Counted from the stretch's first letter, positions 1-8,931 are shown. The stretch is 64,000 nucleotides of DNA from Polynucleobacter corsicus (GCF_018688255.1 NZ_CP061314.1:558001-622000); one strand, 5' to 3'. Numbers and translations: made by a program. The notes: generated by a model not told the origin, from the letters alone.

Positions 1-57
1 CACCAGTTAAACGTAGATTTTAGTGAAGTTGAATGGGTTAGATTGGAGTAGGGTTAC

Positions 58-210
58 CTTGTAGGCCATGTATTACATGGGTTTATAGGGTAGTGGTAGA
101 CTTGCGCGGAGGGTGAATTTTTAGACACCCTCTCCGCCAGCCAGATTCTATATTTGTAAATATAGAAAAGATATTCATCAAGCCCCGCCATGACGTGGGG
201 CTTTTTATTT
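58..210 (+). ncRNA. Candidate structured RNA or 3' UTR upstream of recQ
   Basis: This gene-free stretch holds four inverted repeats in a row: CCATGT/ACATGG at 66-80, GCGGAGGGTG pairing with CACCCTCTCCGC at 106-137 (two-base bulge), a 10-bp perfect repeat at 146-167, and a G+C-rich hairpin with a T run at 180-210. A weak promoter-like pair (TTGTAG at 59-64, then a poor -10 about 17 bases on) precedes them. This could be a small RNA with its own terminator or the 3' end of an upstream transcript. It does not match tmRNA, RNase P, 6S or 4.5S RNA features I know. Confidence 0.25.
180..210 (+). terminator. Intrinsic terminator before recQ
   Basis: AAGCCCC at 180-186 pairs with GGGGCTT at 197-203 around a ten-base loop and is followed by TTTTTATTT. 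It ends the transcript coming from the left edge. The recQ ribosome binding site lies only a few bases downstream, so recQ translation must come from read-through or from a promoter overlapping this region. Confidence 0.7.
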
Positions 211-226
211 CAAAGGAGCATTACGG

Positions 227-2062
227 TTGCAATCGAGTCAGCAAGTACTTCATGATGTTTTTGGCTTTGATCAATTTCGTGGTGCTCAGGCTTCTATTGT
301 TGAGCATGTAGTTTCTGGTGGTGATGCTTTGGTCCTCATGCCCACTGGCGCAGGTAAGTCGCTGTGCTATCAGATTCCCTCCTTGGTGCGCCGCGGTGTA
401 GGAGTGGTAGTTTCACCCTTAATCGCGTTGATGCAAGATCAAGTCGATGCCTTAACCCAGCTAGGTGTTAAGGCTTCTTTTCTAAACTCCAGTCTAGATG
501 CGGCAACATCCCAACAGGTGACCAGTCAATTACTGGCCGGAGAGCTTGATTTGATCTATGTAGCACCAGAACGCTTAATGAACCCAGGCTTTCTATCCAT
601 ATTGGATCGACTTCATGCGGGACCTGGCATTGCATTATTTGCGATTGATGAAGCGCACTGCGTTTCTCAATGGGGCCATGATTTCCGCCCAGAATATCGC
701 CAGTTAACTGTTCTGCACGAGCGATTTCCGAAAGTGCCTCGTATCGCATTAACAGCGACCGCAGATGCACCAACCCGCGCAGAAATTGTTGAACGTCTTT
801 CGCTGGAATCTGCTGAGCAGTTTGTCTCTAGCTTTGATCGTCCTAATATTAAGTATCGAGTGCTACAAAAGCAGAGTGCTAAGCAACAGTTAGAACATTT
901 TTTAGATGCTGAACATGCCGATGATTCTGGAATCATTTATTGCCTATCGCGTCGCAGTGTAGAAGAGACTGCGCAATGGTTGCAAGACCGCGGGTGGGAT
1001 GCCATGCCGTATCACGCAGGTCTAAGTGTGGAGACACGCAGCGCCAATCAAAAACGCTTCTTGCGTGAAGAAGGCGTCATCATGGTTGCAACCGTAGCTT
1101 TTGGTATGGGCATTGATAAACCCAACGTCCGCTTTGTGGCTCATCTAGATCTACCCAAAAGTATGGAAGGCTATTACCAAGAAACTGGACGGGCAGGGCG
1201 CGATGGCTTGCCTGCCAATGCTTGGATGGCCTATGGGTTTGGAGATGTGGTGAGCTTACGGCAAATGGTAGATTCTGGCGAAGCTTCTGAAGATCGCAAA
1301 AGAGTAGAGCGCCAAAAGCTCAACGCTTTGCTGGGCTATTGCGAATCTACGACTTGCCGCCATCAAACGATCTTGCGCTACTTTGGAGAGGTACATGCTG
1401 GTAGTTGTGGTCACTGTGATAACTGTCTAGAGCCAGTAGCGACTTGGAATGCCACACAGGAGGTGCAAAAAGCACTGTCATGCGTGTATCGCACAGGCCA
1501 ACGCTTTGGTGTGACCCATTTAATTGATGTGCTGTTGGGTAAAGTAACTCCCAGGGTGAAACAGTATTTTCATGAGCAAGTAAGTACATTTGGTATTGGT
1601 GCAGAGCTCAATCAGGCTCAGTGGAATAGCATCTATCGGCAATTGGTGGCTGGTGGATATTTAGATGCGGATATTGAATTACATGGTGGCTTAAAGTTGG
1701 TGGATGGTATTGCTTTGCCTGTGCTACGTGGAGAGCAAGAGGTTTGGCTGCGAAAAGAAACAGGCTATTCCAAGAGCAAGGCTACGAAGTCTGGAGCAAG
1801 GAAGGGCTCTACACATCCCTTTAGTAATATTGCAGATGAAAAACTGTGGGAGGCGCTGAAGACCAAGCGGACTGAGCTAGCGCGCGAGCAAGGGGTACCA
1901 CCATATGTGATTTTTCATGACAGCACTTTGCTGGAGATGGTTAAGTCTGCGCCAACCACCTTAGATCAGTTCAGTCGTATTGGTGGAGTCGGGCAAGCAA
2001 AGCTAGAGCGTTATGGTGATCACTTTATCAACGTCATTCAGGAGCATCTTGAGGCTCATTAG
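227..2062 (+). CDS. recQ: ATP-dependent DNA helicase RecQ
   Basis: 3'-5' superfamily 2 DNA helicase that unwinds recombination and stalled-fork intermediates in the RecF pathway. The 611-residue length fits the family. Visible parts in order: Walker A (MPTGAGKS, about 38-45), DEAH box at 141-144 followed by the RecQ aromatic-rich loop (CVSQWGHDFRPEY), helicase C-terminal domain ending in the QETGRAGRDG motif, the RQC zinc site with four cysteines around 372-403 (CESTTC then CGHCDNC), a winged helix, and a C-terminal HRDC domain (about 530-605). The start is TTG at 227, supported by AAAGGAG at 213-219. A lysine-serine linker separates RQC from HRDC. Function is well supported. Confidence 0.96.
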   Translation: MQSSQQVLHDVFGFDQFRGAQASIVEHVVSGGDALVLMPTGAGKSLCYQIPSLVRRGVGVVVSPLIALMQDQVDALTQLGVKASFLNSSLDAATSQQVTSQLLAGELDLIYVAPERLMNPGFLSILDRLHAGPGIALFAIDEAHCVSQWGHDFRPEYRQLTVLHERFPKVPRIALTATADAPTRAEIVERLSLESAEQFVSSFDRPNIKYRVLQKQSAKQQLEHFLDAEHADDSGIIYCLSRRSVEETAQWLQDRGWDAMPYHAGLSVETRSANQKRFLREEGVIMVATVAFGMGIDKPNVRFVAHLDLPKSMEGYYQETGRAGRDGLPANAWMAYGFGDVVSLRQMVDSGEASEDRKRVERQKLNALLGYCESTTCRHQTILRYFGEVHAGSCGHCDNCLEPVATWNATQEVQKALSCVYRTGQRFGVTHLIDVLLGKVTPRVKQYFHEQVSTFGIGAELNQAQWNSIYRQLVAGGYLDADIELHGGLKLVDGIALPVLRGEQEVWLRKETGYSKSKATKSGARKGSTHPFSNIADEKLWEALKTKRTELAREQGVPPYVIFHDSTLLEMVKSAPTTLDQFSRIGGVGQAKLERYGDHFINVIQEHLEAH

Positions 2063-2072
2063 ATTTGATGAG

Positions 2073-2618
2073 TTACCTCAGATTGCTCACCACAATCTGC
2101 AAAACTTGCAGGATAAGCAGTAGCAAAAGAGGTGATAAATCTAGGGCTCCAAAGTTCGGCATTGCTTTTCTGATTGGCGCCAGCAGAGGCTCCACTAAAA
2201 GTGAGACCAAATACTGTATCTGGGAGCCAGCACTAACCCAAGAGAGAATGACGCTTGCAAAAACCAAGCCAACTAATCCCGAAAGTATCAGATCCACTAA
2301 ATCGATTAAGGCCAATAGGAGCCACGAGATGTTCGTTAAAGTAGCTCCTGAGAGTAACAAGAGGATGGCCGTCTTGCCTACAACCAGTAGGTAAGCAGCT
2401 AAAAAGCTAGCGACATCAAAGCGACCAACGCTTGGGACTATCTTGCGAAGTGGGATCACGATCCAATTACTCAGTGGAAGCACATATGCGCCGATGGTTC
2501 TACTTTGGCCAGAGCCCAGATTAAAGGCGAGCCACTGGAGATAGCATCTCAGGAGACATGCTCCCGCAACAATGCTCACGAGGACTTGGAGGAGAAGATT
2601 GGCGATTTGCATCAACAT
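2073..2618 (-). CDS. YggT family integral membrane protein
   Basis: A 181-residue, very hydrophobic protein with two YggT repeats, each with two membrane helices. The repeats are seen as the recurring pattern of a hydrophobic helix followed by P-L-x-x-I-R-K near residues 56-60 and again near 143-148 (PLLAPIRKAMP). YggT proteins sit in the inner membrane and have been linked to osmotic or potassium homeostasis, but the molecular role is not settled. The start codons ATG TTG ATG lie together at 2618 and 2612, so the exact start is ambiguous by two residues. It converges on recQ with a 10-base gap. Confidence 0.88.
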   Translation of the reverse strand: MLMQIANLLLQVLVSIVAGACLLRCYLQWLAFNLGSGQSRTIGAYVLPLSNWIVIPLRKIVPSVGRFDVASFLAAYLLVVGKTAILLLLSGATLTNISWLLLALIDLVDLILSGLVGLVFASVILSWVSAGSQIQYLVSLLVEPLLAPIRKAMPNFGALDLSPLLLLLILQVLQIVVSNLR

Positions 2619-2678
2619 AGTTCTATTGTAGGGGGTTTAAAGCGAGGCTTCATTCAGACATCACACTTTCGTGTTCTA

Positions 2679-3338
2679 ATGCCCAGCAATATGATTACAG
2701 TCGTTATCGCCTCTTATAAGTACGGCCATCTTGCAGCGCACTGCATTGAGTCCTTGCTATCTCAAACACAAGCCCCCGCCAGAATTCTATTTGTCGATGA
2801 TGGGGCGCATGATTGCACGCACTTACCCGATTTATATCCCGATATTGAATATATTCTCAGGCCACAAAATTTAGGTACTGTGGACAATTTTCATGATTTA
2901 CTCATGAGGGTCAATACGGAATACGTTCTTTTCATTGGTGCTGATAATTGGCTCAGATCAGATGCAATTGAGCTGCTATCCAATGCTCATGCAGATATTG
3001 TTACTTACGACATTGTGGTTACTGGTGAGTTAAAAGAAGAGATTCATGATCGTGTTCCTGGCGAGACTAGGTCTCACCAAGGGGACCTCTACTGGGATCG
3101 CGAAGGAAAGCACCATGGTTCGATGATGTATCGAACCTCTCTAGGTCAGCAAGTGGGTTACAAGGAAAGATATGCCGATGGCATTCATCCGCAGGAGGAT
3201 TGGAATCTTTGGGACAAAATGCGCGAGCGGGGCGCCACTGTAGCCAGCCTGAATGAAGGCCTTTTGTACTACAGAAGACATCGTGAAAATTTTCTAAAGT
3301 ACGACCATCTCGTTGACGCTCTTGAGGAAGAAGCTTAA
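2679..3338 (+). CDS. Family 2 glycosyltransferase
   Basis: A soluble GT-A-fold transferase of about 219 residues. It opens with the classic first strand (MITVVIASYKYG), followed by FVDDG for nucleotide binding, and has GADNW at the place of the DxD metal motif. A late E-D-W-N-L-W segment and the YYRRHREN end are typical of GT2 proteins acting on cell-surface glycans. The frame stays open upstream to 2505, but that part overlaps the divergent YggT gene and is low-complexity, so I place the start at ATG 2679 or ATG 2691; neither has a clear ribosome site. Sugar donor and acceptor are unknown. It converges on folB with a 4-base gap. Confidence 0.8.
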   Translation: MPSNMITVVIASYKYGHLAAHCIESLLSQTQAPARILFVDDGAHDCTHLPDLYPDIEYILRPQNLGTVDNFHDLLMRVNTEYVLFIGADNWLRSDAIELLSNAHADIVTYDIVVTGELKEEIHDRVPGETRSHQGDLYWDREGKHHGSMMYRTSLGQQVGYKERYADGIHPQEDWNLWDKMRERGATVASLNEGLLYYRRHRENFLKYDHLVDALEEEA

Positions 3339-3342
3339 GCAC

Positions 3343-3738
3343 CTAAGCCAACGTTGTTCTCATGCTAGTTAGACTGCTTTGATCAACATATAGCTTTATC
3401 CCCAGTACTCCAGAGTTCTCGCGCACAGGCGTTTTCCTAAGGCTAATTTCTAGAGACTCAATTTCTGAATAGTGAGCACATGCCTCAACTATCCTAGTAA
3501 CCAATCTTTCTTGAGTCTCATAATGGCCATCAGCAGCCAATAGATCGATTTCAAGGACGAGGGGATCGTAGTCGAACACTCGATTCATGAGATCTTCTGA
3601 AATCAAAATCAATTTAGGGTTGATCCATAAAGTCAGATTCAGTAGATGCTGATCAGGGATTGTGGACCCTGGCGCATAAGTCCCAATCTGGGTATTCAAT
3701 CGGAGATCTTTTAATTCGATGCAGGCTGTTGATGTCAT
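3343..3738 (-). CDS. folB: Dihydroneopterin aldolase-like protein (FolB family)
   Basis: A 131-residue protein of the tunnel-fold FolB/FolX family, which cleaves or epimerises 7,8-dihydroneopterin in folate synthesis. The signature GHYETQERL (about 71-79) with its glutamate and the lysine-bearing strand ISLRKTPV (K102) match the pterin-binding and catalytic positions. It lies directly downstream of folE on the same strand (21 bases apart), which supports the pathway assignment: folE makes dihydroneopterin triphosphate, and this enzyme acts a few steps later. The sequence is rather divergent, so FolX-like epimerase activity is an alternative. Confidence 0.78.
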   Translation of the reverse strand: MTSTACIELKDLRLNTQIGTYAPGSTIPDQHLLNLTLWINPKLILISEDLMNRVFDYDPLVLEIDLLAADGHYETQERLVTRIVEACAHYSEIESLEISLRKTPVRENSGVLGIKLYVDQSSLTSMRTTLA

Positions 3739-3759
3739 TTGATCCTCTCTTTGACTGTC

Positions 3760-4443
3760 TTAATTGCGCGCAATTAGTGATAAAAACTCACGACGTAAAT
3801 TGGGATCTTTTAAGAAAGATCCCCGCATCACGCTGTTGATCATCTTAGAGTCTGGATCCTTAACGCCACGCCACTGCATACAAAAATGATCAGCTTCCAT
3901 CACAATCGCAACACCAGTGGGCTTGACCTTTTTCTCAATCATGTCGGCGAGCTCTACAACCGCTTCTTCCTGAATCTGTGGACGACACATTACCCACTCA
4001 GTGAGGCGAGAGTATTTCGAGAGGCCAATCAGGGCGGAGTGCTTATCCGGCAGTATCCCAATCCACACTTTGCCCATAATCGGACATAGATGATGAGAGC
4101 AAGCGCTTCTGACGGTAATGGGGCCAATAATCATCAGCTCATTGAGATGGCTGACATTAGGAAATTTTGTTAGCGATGGTTGCTCTACGTAGCGGCCATT
4201 AAACACTTCATTAACAAACATTTTAGCGACACGCTTACTTGTATTTTGAGTGTTGTGATCACTTTTTGTATCAATCACCAGGCTTTCAAGGACAGATTGC
4301 ATTTTGACCGCCACCTCCTCTACCAAGGCATCGAGTTCCCCAGGCTGAATAAATGCAGAAATATTGTCATTTGCATGGAATCGCGCTTTTTTAGCTTTGA
4401 TGCGTTTTCGTATTACTTCTGAGAGTGGGATGCCATCGTTCAT
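3760..4443 (-). CDS. folE: GTP cyclohydrolase I
   Basis: Converts GTP to 7,8-dihydroneopterin triphosphate and formate, the first step of folate and pterin synthesis; the family forms cytosolic decamers. The 227 residues match the family length. Zinc ligands are visible as C115 and H118 in the segment SACSHHLCPIMGK, and C188 in HFCMQWRGV. The QIQEE and GLSKYSRL motifs of the substrate pocket are present. It is the first gene of a folE-folB pair. The start ATG at 4443 is the only reasonable one. Confidence 0.95.
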   Translation of the reverse strand: MNDGIPLSEVIRKRIKAKKARFHANDNISAFIQPGELDALVEEVAVKMQSVLESLVIDTKSDHNTQNTSKRVAKMFVNEVFNGRYVEQPSLTKFPNVSHLNELMIIGPITVRSACSHHLCPIMGKVWIGILPDKHSALIGLSKYSRLTEWVMCRPQIQEEAVVELADMIEKKVKPTGVAIVMEADHFCMQWRGVKDPDSKMINSVMRGSFLKDPNLRREFLSLIARN

Positions 4444-4464
4444 GTATCAATATTCTTTATTAAT

Positions 4465-4938
4465 TTAAAGTAGTTTTTTAATATCCGCGCTGATGCTCGC
4501 GGGTGAGCTAGCTGACGCAAATCGTTTTACTGGAAGCCCATTACGATTTACTAGAAATTTTGTGAAATTCCACTTGATGGCTTCGGTCCCAAGCAAACCT
4601 GGAGCAGCTGTTTTGAGATATTCAAACAGGGGGTGGGTATTGGAACCATTAACATCCGTTTTTTGAAAAACAGGGAAGGTGACCCCAAACCGGGTGCTGC
4701 AAAACGCTTCGATCTGTTGAGGCGTACCTGGCTCTTGGCCGCCAAATTGGTTGCATGGAAAAGCAAGGATTTCTAAGCCCTGGCTATGAAATTCATCATA
4801 TAGACCTTGTAGCTCTTTGTATTGAGAAGTAAAGCCGCACTGGCTAGCTACATTAACTACTAATAGCACTTTGCCCGCATAGTTAGTAATGGGTTCTTTA
4901 TTGCCGTTTAGGCGCTCTAACTCTATATTTGGTAGCAC
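4465..4938 (-). CDS. Glutathione peroxidase family (thioredoxin-dependent type)
   Basis: Reduces hydrogen peroxide and organic hydroperoxides. The catalytic tetrad is complete: C34 in NVASQCGFT, Q68 in FPCNQFGGQEPG, and W123-N124 in KWNFTKF. The peroxidatic residue is cysteine, not selenocysteine. A further cysteine at 80 (AFCSTRF) sits where thioredoxin-dependent members carry their resolving cysteine, so thioredoxin is the likelier reductant. No signal peptide is seen, so the protein should be cytoplasmic. The start is GTG at 4938, giving 157 residues. It lies 21 bases upstream of folE on the same strand and may be cotranscribed. Confidence 0.92.
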   Translation of the reverse strand: MLPNIELERLNGNKEPITNYAGKVLLVVNVASQCGFTSQYKELQGLYDEFHSQGLEILAFPCNQFGGQEPGTPQQIEAFCSTRFGVTFPVFQKTDVNGSNTHPLFEYLKTAAPGLLGTEAIKWNFTKFLVNRNGLPVKRFASASSPASISADIKKLL

Positions 4939-5045
4939 GTTTAATTTCCAGAAAAGATCTTACAGCGTCAAACTCAAATGTATCTGAAAAGAGTGCTTTC
5001 TGCTGAGCGTGAAATGAGGGTGCTTTTCTAGATGAAAGCCACTCA

Positions 5046-6128
5046 CTAGCTAAAGGTAACAACGTGATCAGCCACCAGGTGTATGCCAATCTTTTCACCA
5101 ATCGCATGATCATGGTGGCTGGGTACAAAGGCAAAAATTTCAACACCTGAAGCGAGCTTGAGGGTGTACAAGAAGTCAGCCCCTCTAAAGGTCTTACGTA
5201 CAACCTCTGCTAACAAGGTGCTGTGGTCATCATGCACAATATCATCAGCGCGCAAGAGTACATCGATTTCTTTTCCAACTTCCGCGCTGCGATCTTCTTC
5301 TAGGTCGAGATCACCTAATTCAATTTTGACTTTGTTGTTGGCTTGGACCACGCCCTTCAGAAACACTCCGCGACCAATAAAATCGGCAATATAGCGATTG
5401 GCTGGCTTGTGATACAGCTCGTAAGGGGTATCCCACTGCAGTACATTGCCATCCGTCATAACGCCGACCTTATCGGCAATGGCAAAGGCTTCAAATTGAT
5501 CGTGAGTTACCAGTAGGGCGGTAATATTGTTTGCTTTGAGGATTTCTCGCATCTCGCCTGCAAGACGCTCTCTCAGCTCAATATCTAAACTAGAGAAGGG
5601 TTCATCAAGCAAAATTAAATCTGGTTCTGGTGCCATTGCTCTAGCTAGTGCCACACGCTGTTGTTGGCCGCCACTGAGCTCATGGGGATATGCATCAGAT
5701 TTATCCGATAGGGACACCCGCTTAAGCCACTCCATGGCCACTACAGATCTTTCATTACCTGCTAAGTGCTGTAAGCCAAAGGCAATATTCTCTAAAACAT
5801 TGAGATGAGGAAAGAGGGCGAAATCCTGAAAGACCATACCCACTTTTCTTTGATTGGGCTGGAGATGAGTGGAGGCCGAGCTCACTACCTGATCACGCAG
5901 GAGAATCTTCCCTGCTTTAACGGGCTCAAACCCACAAATAGCTCTCAAGACGGTAGATTTTCCGCAGCCAGATGAGCCCAATAAGCAGCCAATCTCACCT
6001 TGAGCAAGATCGAGATTCAGGTTTTTAACCGCAGTAACACGACCTTGACCGTCTCGATTAGGATAGTCGATTTCCACTGCTTGAATTGAAAGTAGGGTGC
6101 GAGCAGAGTTCATCTCTATAATTTTCAC
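5046..6128 (-). CDS. fbpC: Ferric iron ABC transporter ATP-binding protein
   Basis: ATPase subunit of an Fbp/Afu-type Fe(III) importer. Walker A is GSSGCGKS (51-58), the Q-loop lies in GMVFQDFALFPH, the ABC signature is LSGGQQQR, and Walker B is LILLDEPFSSLD, followed by an H-loop in LLVTHDQ. The C-terminal 120 residues form the TOBE-type regulatory domain usual in FbpC. At 360 residues it is full length. It is divergent from its partner permease, only 53 bases away, so the transporter is encoded as two opposite transcripts. Start is GTG at 6128, or ATG at 6113. Related importers carry other anions; the neighbouring receptor supports iron. Confidence 0.88.
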   Translation of the reverse strand: MKIIEMNSARTLLSIQAVEIDYPNRDGQGRVTAVKNLNLDLAQGEIGCLLGSSGCGKSTVLRAICGFEPVKAGKILLRDQVVSSASTHLQPNQRKVGMVFQDFALFPHLNVLENIAFGLQHLAGNERSVVAMEWLKRVSLSDKSDAYPHELSGGQQQRVALARAMAPEPDLILLDEPFSSLDIELRERLAGEMREILKANNITALLVTHDQFEAFAIADKVGVMTDGNVLQWDTPYELYHKPANRYIADFIGRGVFLKGVVQANNKVKIELGDLDLEEDRSAEVGKEIDVLLRADDIVHDDHSTLLAEVVRKTFRGADFLYTLKLASGVEIFAFVPSHHDHAIGEKIGIHLVADHVVTFS

Positions 6129-6181
6129 ATTAATGCTAGTGGTTTAATACGTAGCTAGAGTCTAAACGGATTGCCGATTTC

Positions 6182-7738
6182 ATGAATCGCATTGTGGTGC
6201 CACTTGCCCTGTTGTTATTTTTGCCCCTCTTTGGCTTGGCAGCACCTTTCCTATTCCCCGGTAAGGAATTATTAGCCACCGGCACCCTCAGCCATTTATG
6301 GAACTTTGTACTAGGCGGCTATATTGCCTCGACCTTAGTGCTTATTTTTGGTGTCGGAGGGGGGGTCTTTATTCTCGGGGTGGGTAATGCGTGGATCATT
6401 GCGAGCTATGATTTTCCAGGGAAGAAGATATTTGAGTGGGCTCTCATTCTGCCTTTGGCAGTGCCCACTTATGTCATGGCCTATCTTTTTGTTGATCTCT
6501 TGCAGTTTTCGGGTCCGATACAAAGTACGCTGCGCGCTGTACTAGGAGTTGATGCACTCTGGTTCTTTCCGGATCCGAGGTCCCTGAGTGGGGCTATTTG
6601 GTCTTTCTCATTCTGCCTCTTTCCTTATGTTTATCTCATTACGCGTACGGCATTCTTAGAGCGTAGTGGTCGATTGATTGAGGTTTCAGAAACGCTGGGC
6701 TACAGTCCACTGCAAGGTTTTGTGAAATTGGTATTGCCCATGGCAAGGCCAGCCATTTTTGCGGGCATGGCCCTTGCGCTAATGGAAGTGCTGGCTGATT
6801 TTGGTGCCGTCTCTTACTTTGGTGTGCAGACTTTTGCAACCGGTATCTTTAAGGCTTGGCTCTCATTTGGAGACCGAATAGCGGCAGTGCAGCTTGCCTT
6901 AGGTCTCTTAAGTTTTGTCTTACTTATTTTCTCTATCGAGCAAAGTAGTCGCTCAAAATTACGTTATGCCTCTGCAGCTCGGAGTAAGCCACTCGCGAAG
7001 TCTCTGGAAGGCAAGAAAGCTTTTTTTGCATTTGCATTCTGTGGCACTACCCTCTTGTGCGGATTTTTGATACCTGCATTTGCGCTCTTGCAATTACTCT
7101 TCAAGCAAGGCCTCACGATCGATGTTCGATATCTAGATTGGCTGAGTAATTCTCTATTAGTTTCGATTCTGACGGCGCTCATCTCGGTAGCCTTAGCCGT
7201 GTTCTTTGCTTACTCCGTACGCATGAATGCACGTTTAAGTTGGGTTAATCGATTGCTAGGCTTTGGTTATGCTTTACCTGGTGCGGTCTTGGCCATTGGC
7301 ATCCTTTCTTTTCTAGAGATCTTTCAGCTTGCTTGGTGGATGTCTGCCAGCATATTAGTGGTGATCTATGCATACTTAGTCCGCTTTCTTTCTTCTAGTT
7401 TGCAGAGTGTAGAAGCGGGCCTGGCTCGTATCACACCCTCTATGGATGCTTCAGCGGCGCTCTTGGGACTTTCTAGGATGCAGATTTTGAAGCGGGTTCA
7501 TGTGCCCCTACTTAAGCGCAGCCTGATTACTGCAGGCCTCTTTGTCTTTGTCGACGTCATGAAAGAATTACCAGCAACGCTCTTATTGCGCCCATTTAAC
7601 TTTGATACCTTGGCTGTTGCAACCTATCAGTTAGCCGCAGATGAGCGTCTCGCTGAATTAGCTTTGCCTTCCTTAACCATTGTTTTGGTTGGACTTTTTC
7701 CAGTATTGCTACTTTCAAGGGTTATTTCCAAATCATAA
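6182..7738 (+). CDS. fbpB: Ferric iron ABC transporter permease
   Basis: Fused permease of 518 residues with two six-helix modules, as in FbpB/SfuB. Each half carries the EAA loop that contacts the ATPase: EVSETLGYSPLQGFVKLVLP near 165-185 and ASAALLGLSRMQILKRVHVP near 425-445. It forms the inner-membrane channel for iron delivered by the periplasmic receptor encoded just downstream. The start ATG at 6182 gives a good first membrane helix. It is divergent from fbpC and followed after 62 bases by fbpA, with a Fur-like sequence in that gap. Confidence 0.9.
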   Translation: MNRIVVPLALLLFLPLFGLAAPFLFPGKELLATGTLSHLWNFVLGGYIASTLVLIFGVGGGVFILGVGNAWIIASYDFPGKKIFEWALILPLAVPTYVMAYLFVDLLQFSGPIQSTLRAVLGVDALWFFPDPRSLSGAIWSFSFCLFPYVYLITRTAFLERSGRLIEVSETLGYSPLQGFVKLVLPMARPAIFAGMALALMEVLADFGAVSYFGVQTFATGIFKAWLSFGDRIAAVQLALGLLSFVLLIFSIEQSSRSKLRYASAARSKPLAKSLEGKKAFFAFAFCGTTLLCGFLIPAFALLQLLFKQGLTIDVRYLDWLSNSLLVSILTALISVALAVFFAYSVRMNARLSWVNRLLGFGYALPGAVLAIGILSFLEIFQLAWWMSASILVVIYAYLVRFLSSSLQSVEAGLARITPSMDASAALLGLSRMQILKRVHVPLLKRSLITAGLFVFVDVMKELPATLLLRPFNFDTLAVATYQLAADERLAELALPSLTIVLVGLFPVLLLSRVISKS

Positions 7739-7739
7739 T

Positions 7740-7754
7740 TGATAATCATTCGTA
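7740..7754 (+). promoter_or_regulatory. Candidate Fur box upstream of fbpA
   Basis: TGATAATCATTCGTA matches the 7-1-7 Fur model (TGATAAT-N-ATTATCA) at 11 of 14 paired positions, with the left half perfect. It lies between fbpB and fbpA, 47 bases before the fbpA start, where it could repress fbpA on its own under iron-replete conditions. I saw no comparable site in the fbpC-fbpB divergent gap. Confidence 0.45.
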
Positions 7755-7800
7755 TTTGTGATACATTAGATTTTATCTAATTCTGATCGCAAATACAGCC

Positions 7801-8865
7801 ATGACAAACTCACTAATAAGAAAATTCTTAGGCAACTCTGCATTGTTATTGAGCGCATTTTTGGCTTTGCCCTTGCAAGCACAGGATGTAAAGGAAGCGA
7901 AAGAACTCAATCTCTACTCAGCCCGTCACTATCAAACTGATGAGGCGCTTTACAGTGACTTCACCAAAAAGACAGGCATCAAAATCAACCGGATTGAGGC
8001 TGATGACAATGCTTTAGCGGAGAGATTAAAAAGTGAGGGTGCTAATAGTCCAGCAGATGTGATTTTGATGGTGGATGCAGCTCGACTGTGGCGCGCTCAA
8101 ATTGATGGCTTCTTTAAGCCGATACAGTCAAAATATTTAGAGAGTCGTATTCCTGCAAACTTACGTTCTCAGTCTGAGCCAGAGGGATCAACTTGGTTTG
8201 GTTTTTCAACCAGAGCACGTCTTGTGGTCTACAACAAAGCAAAAGTGAATCCACAAGACGTTGACACTTATGAGAAGCTAGCTGAACCTATGAATAAGGG
8301 TAAGGTGTGTACGCGCTCAGGTGCCCATCCTTATATGTTGTCATTAATTGGCGCCATGATTGAACGTCGTGGCGAGGCCGCTACTGAGGAGTGGTCCAAG
8401 GGCATGGTGGCTAATATGGCTCGCTCTCCAAGAGGTGGCGATACCGATCAAATCAAGGCGGTAGCCTCAGGTGAATGCGGTGTAGCTTTAACAAACTCTT
8501 ACTACTTGGTAAGGCTTTTACGCTCAACAAAGCCGGAAGACCAGGCTATTGTTTCTAAAATTGGATTTATCTGGCCAAATCAGCAGACCACTGGCGCGCA
8601 CATCAATATTGCGGGAGGCGGGGTTGCTAAAAGTGCGCCACATCCACAGGCTGCGAAACAATTTCTTGAATACTTGGCAAGTGATTCTGCGCAAGAGTAT
8701 TTTGCTAACGGCAATAACGAGTGGCCTGTAGTGAAGTCAGTCAAAATTGAAAATGAAGGCCTCAAAATGTTGGGGCCATTCAAAGCAGAAAATATCTCTA
8801 TTGCGGCAATTGGTAAGAACCAAATCGCTGCTCAGCGTTTGCTTGATCGGGTTGGGTATAAGTGA
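7801..8865 (+). CDS. fbpA: Periplasmic Fe(III)-binding protein of ABC transporter
   Basis: Receptor of the Fbp importer, 354 residues. Residues 1-27 form a Sec signal peptide ending near PLQAQD. The mature start, ELNLYSARHYQTDEAL, is the characteristic first strand and iron-site region of class C FbpA proteins (Y and H residues). Later tyrosines in NSYYLVRLL are placed to coordinate iron, as the YY pair does in characterised FbpA. It follows fbpB and is expected to bind free or chelated Fe(III) in the periplasm. A Fur-like site precedes it. Confidence 0.92.
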   Translation: MTNSLIRKFLGNSALLLSAFLALPLQAQDVKEAKELNLYSARHYQTDEALYSDFTKKTGIKINRIEADDNALAERLKSEGANSPADVILMVDAARLWRAQIDGFFKPIQSKYLESRIPANLRSQSEPEGSTWFGFSTRARLVVYNKAKVNPQDVDTYEKLAEPMNKGKVCTRSGAHPYMLSLIGAMIERRGEAATEEWSKGMVANMARSPRGGDTDQIKAVASGECGVALTNSYYLVRLLRSTKPEDQAIVSKIGFIWPNQQTTGAHINIAGGGVAKSAPHPQAAKQFLEYLASDSAQEYFANGNNEWPVVKSVKIENEGLKMLGPFKAENISIAAIGKNQIAAQRLLDRVGYK

Positions 8866-8931
8866 AATTTATTTATTAGAGCCTAAAGATAGCTAGAATG
8901 AATCCATTCTGTAAAAGATCTGGATTTCAAT

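Noticed and set aside
1..5. CACCA at the window edge as the 3' end of a tRNA or tmRNA
   Set aside because: Five bases are not enough; the acceptor stem and T-arm would lie outside the window.
106..137. Hairpin at 106-137 as part of a tmRNA or tRNA
   Set aside because: No T-arm sequence (GGTTCGA type) or tag reading frame is present, so only an unnamed structured RNA is proposed.
2505..2678. Extended N-terminus of the glycosyltransferase
   Set aside because: It overlaps the divergent YggT gene and does not resemble any GT2 sequence; the family starts at MITVVIASY.
3761..3776. Perfect 16-bp palindrome TAATTGCGCGCAATTA as an operator
   Set aside because: It lies across the end and stop codon of folE with no promoter nearby; it reads simply as the last codons of the gene.
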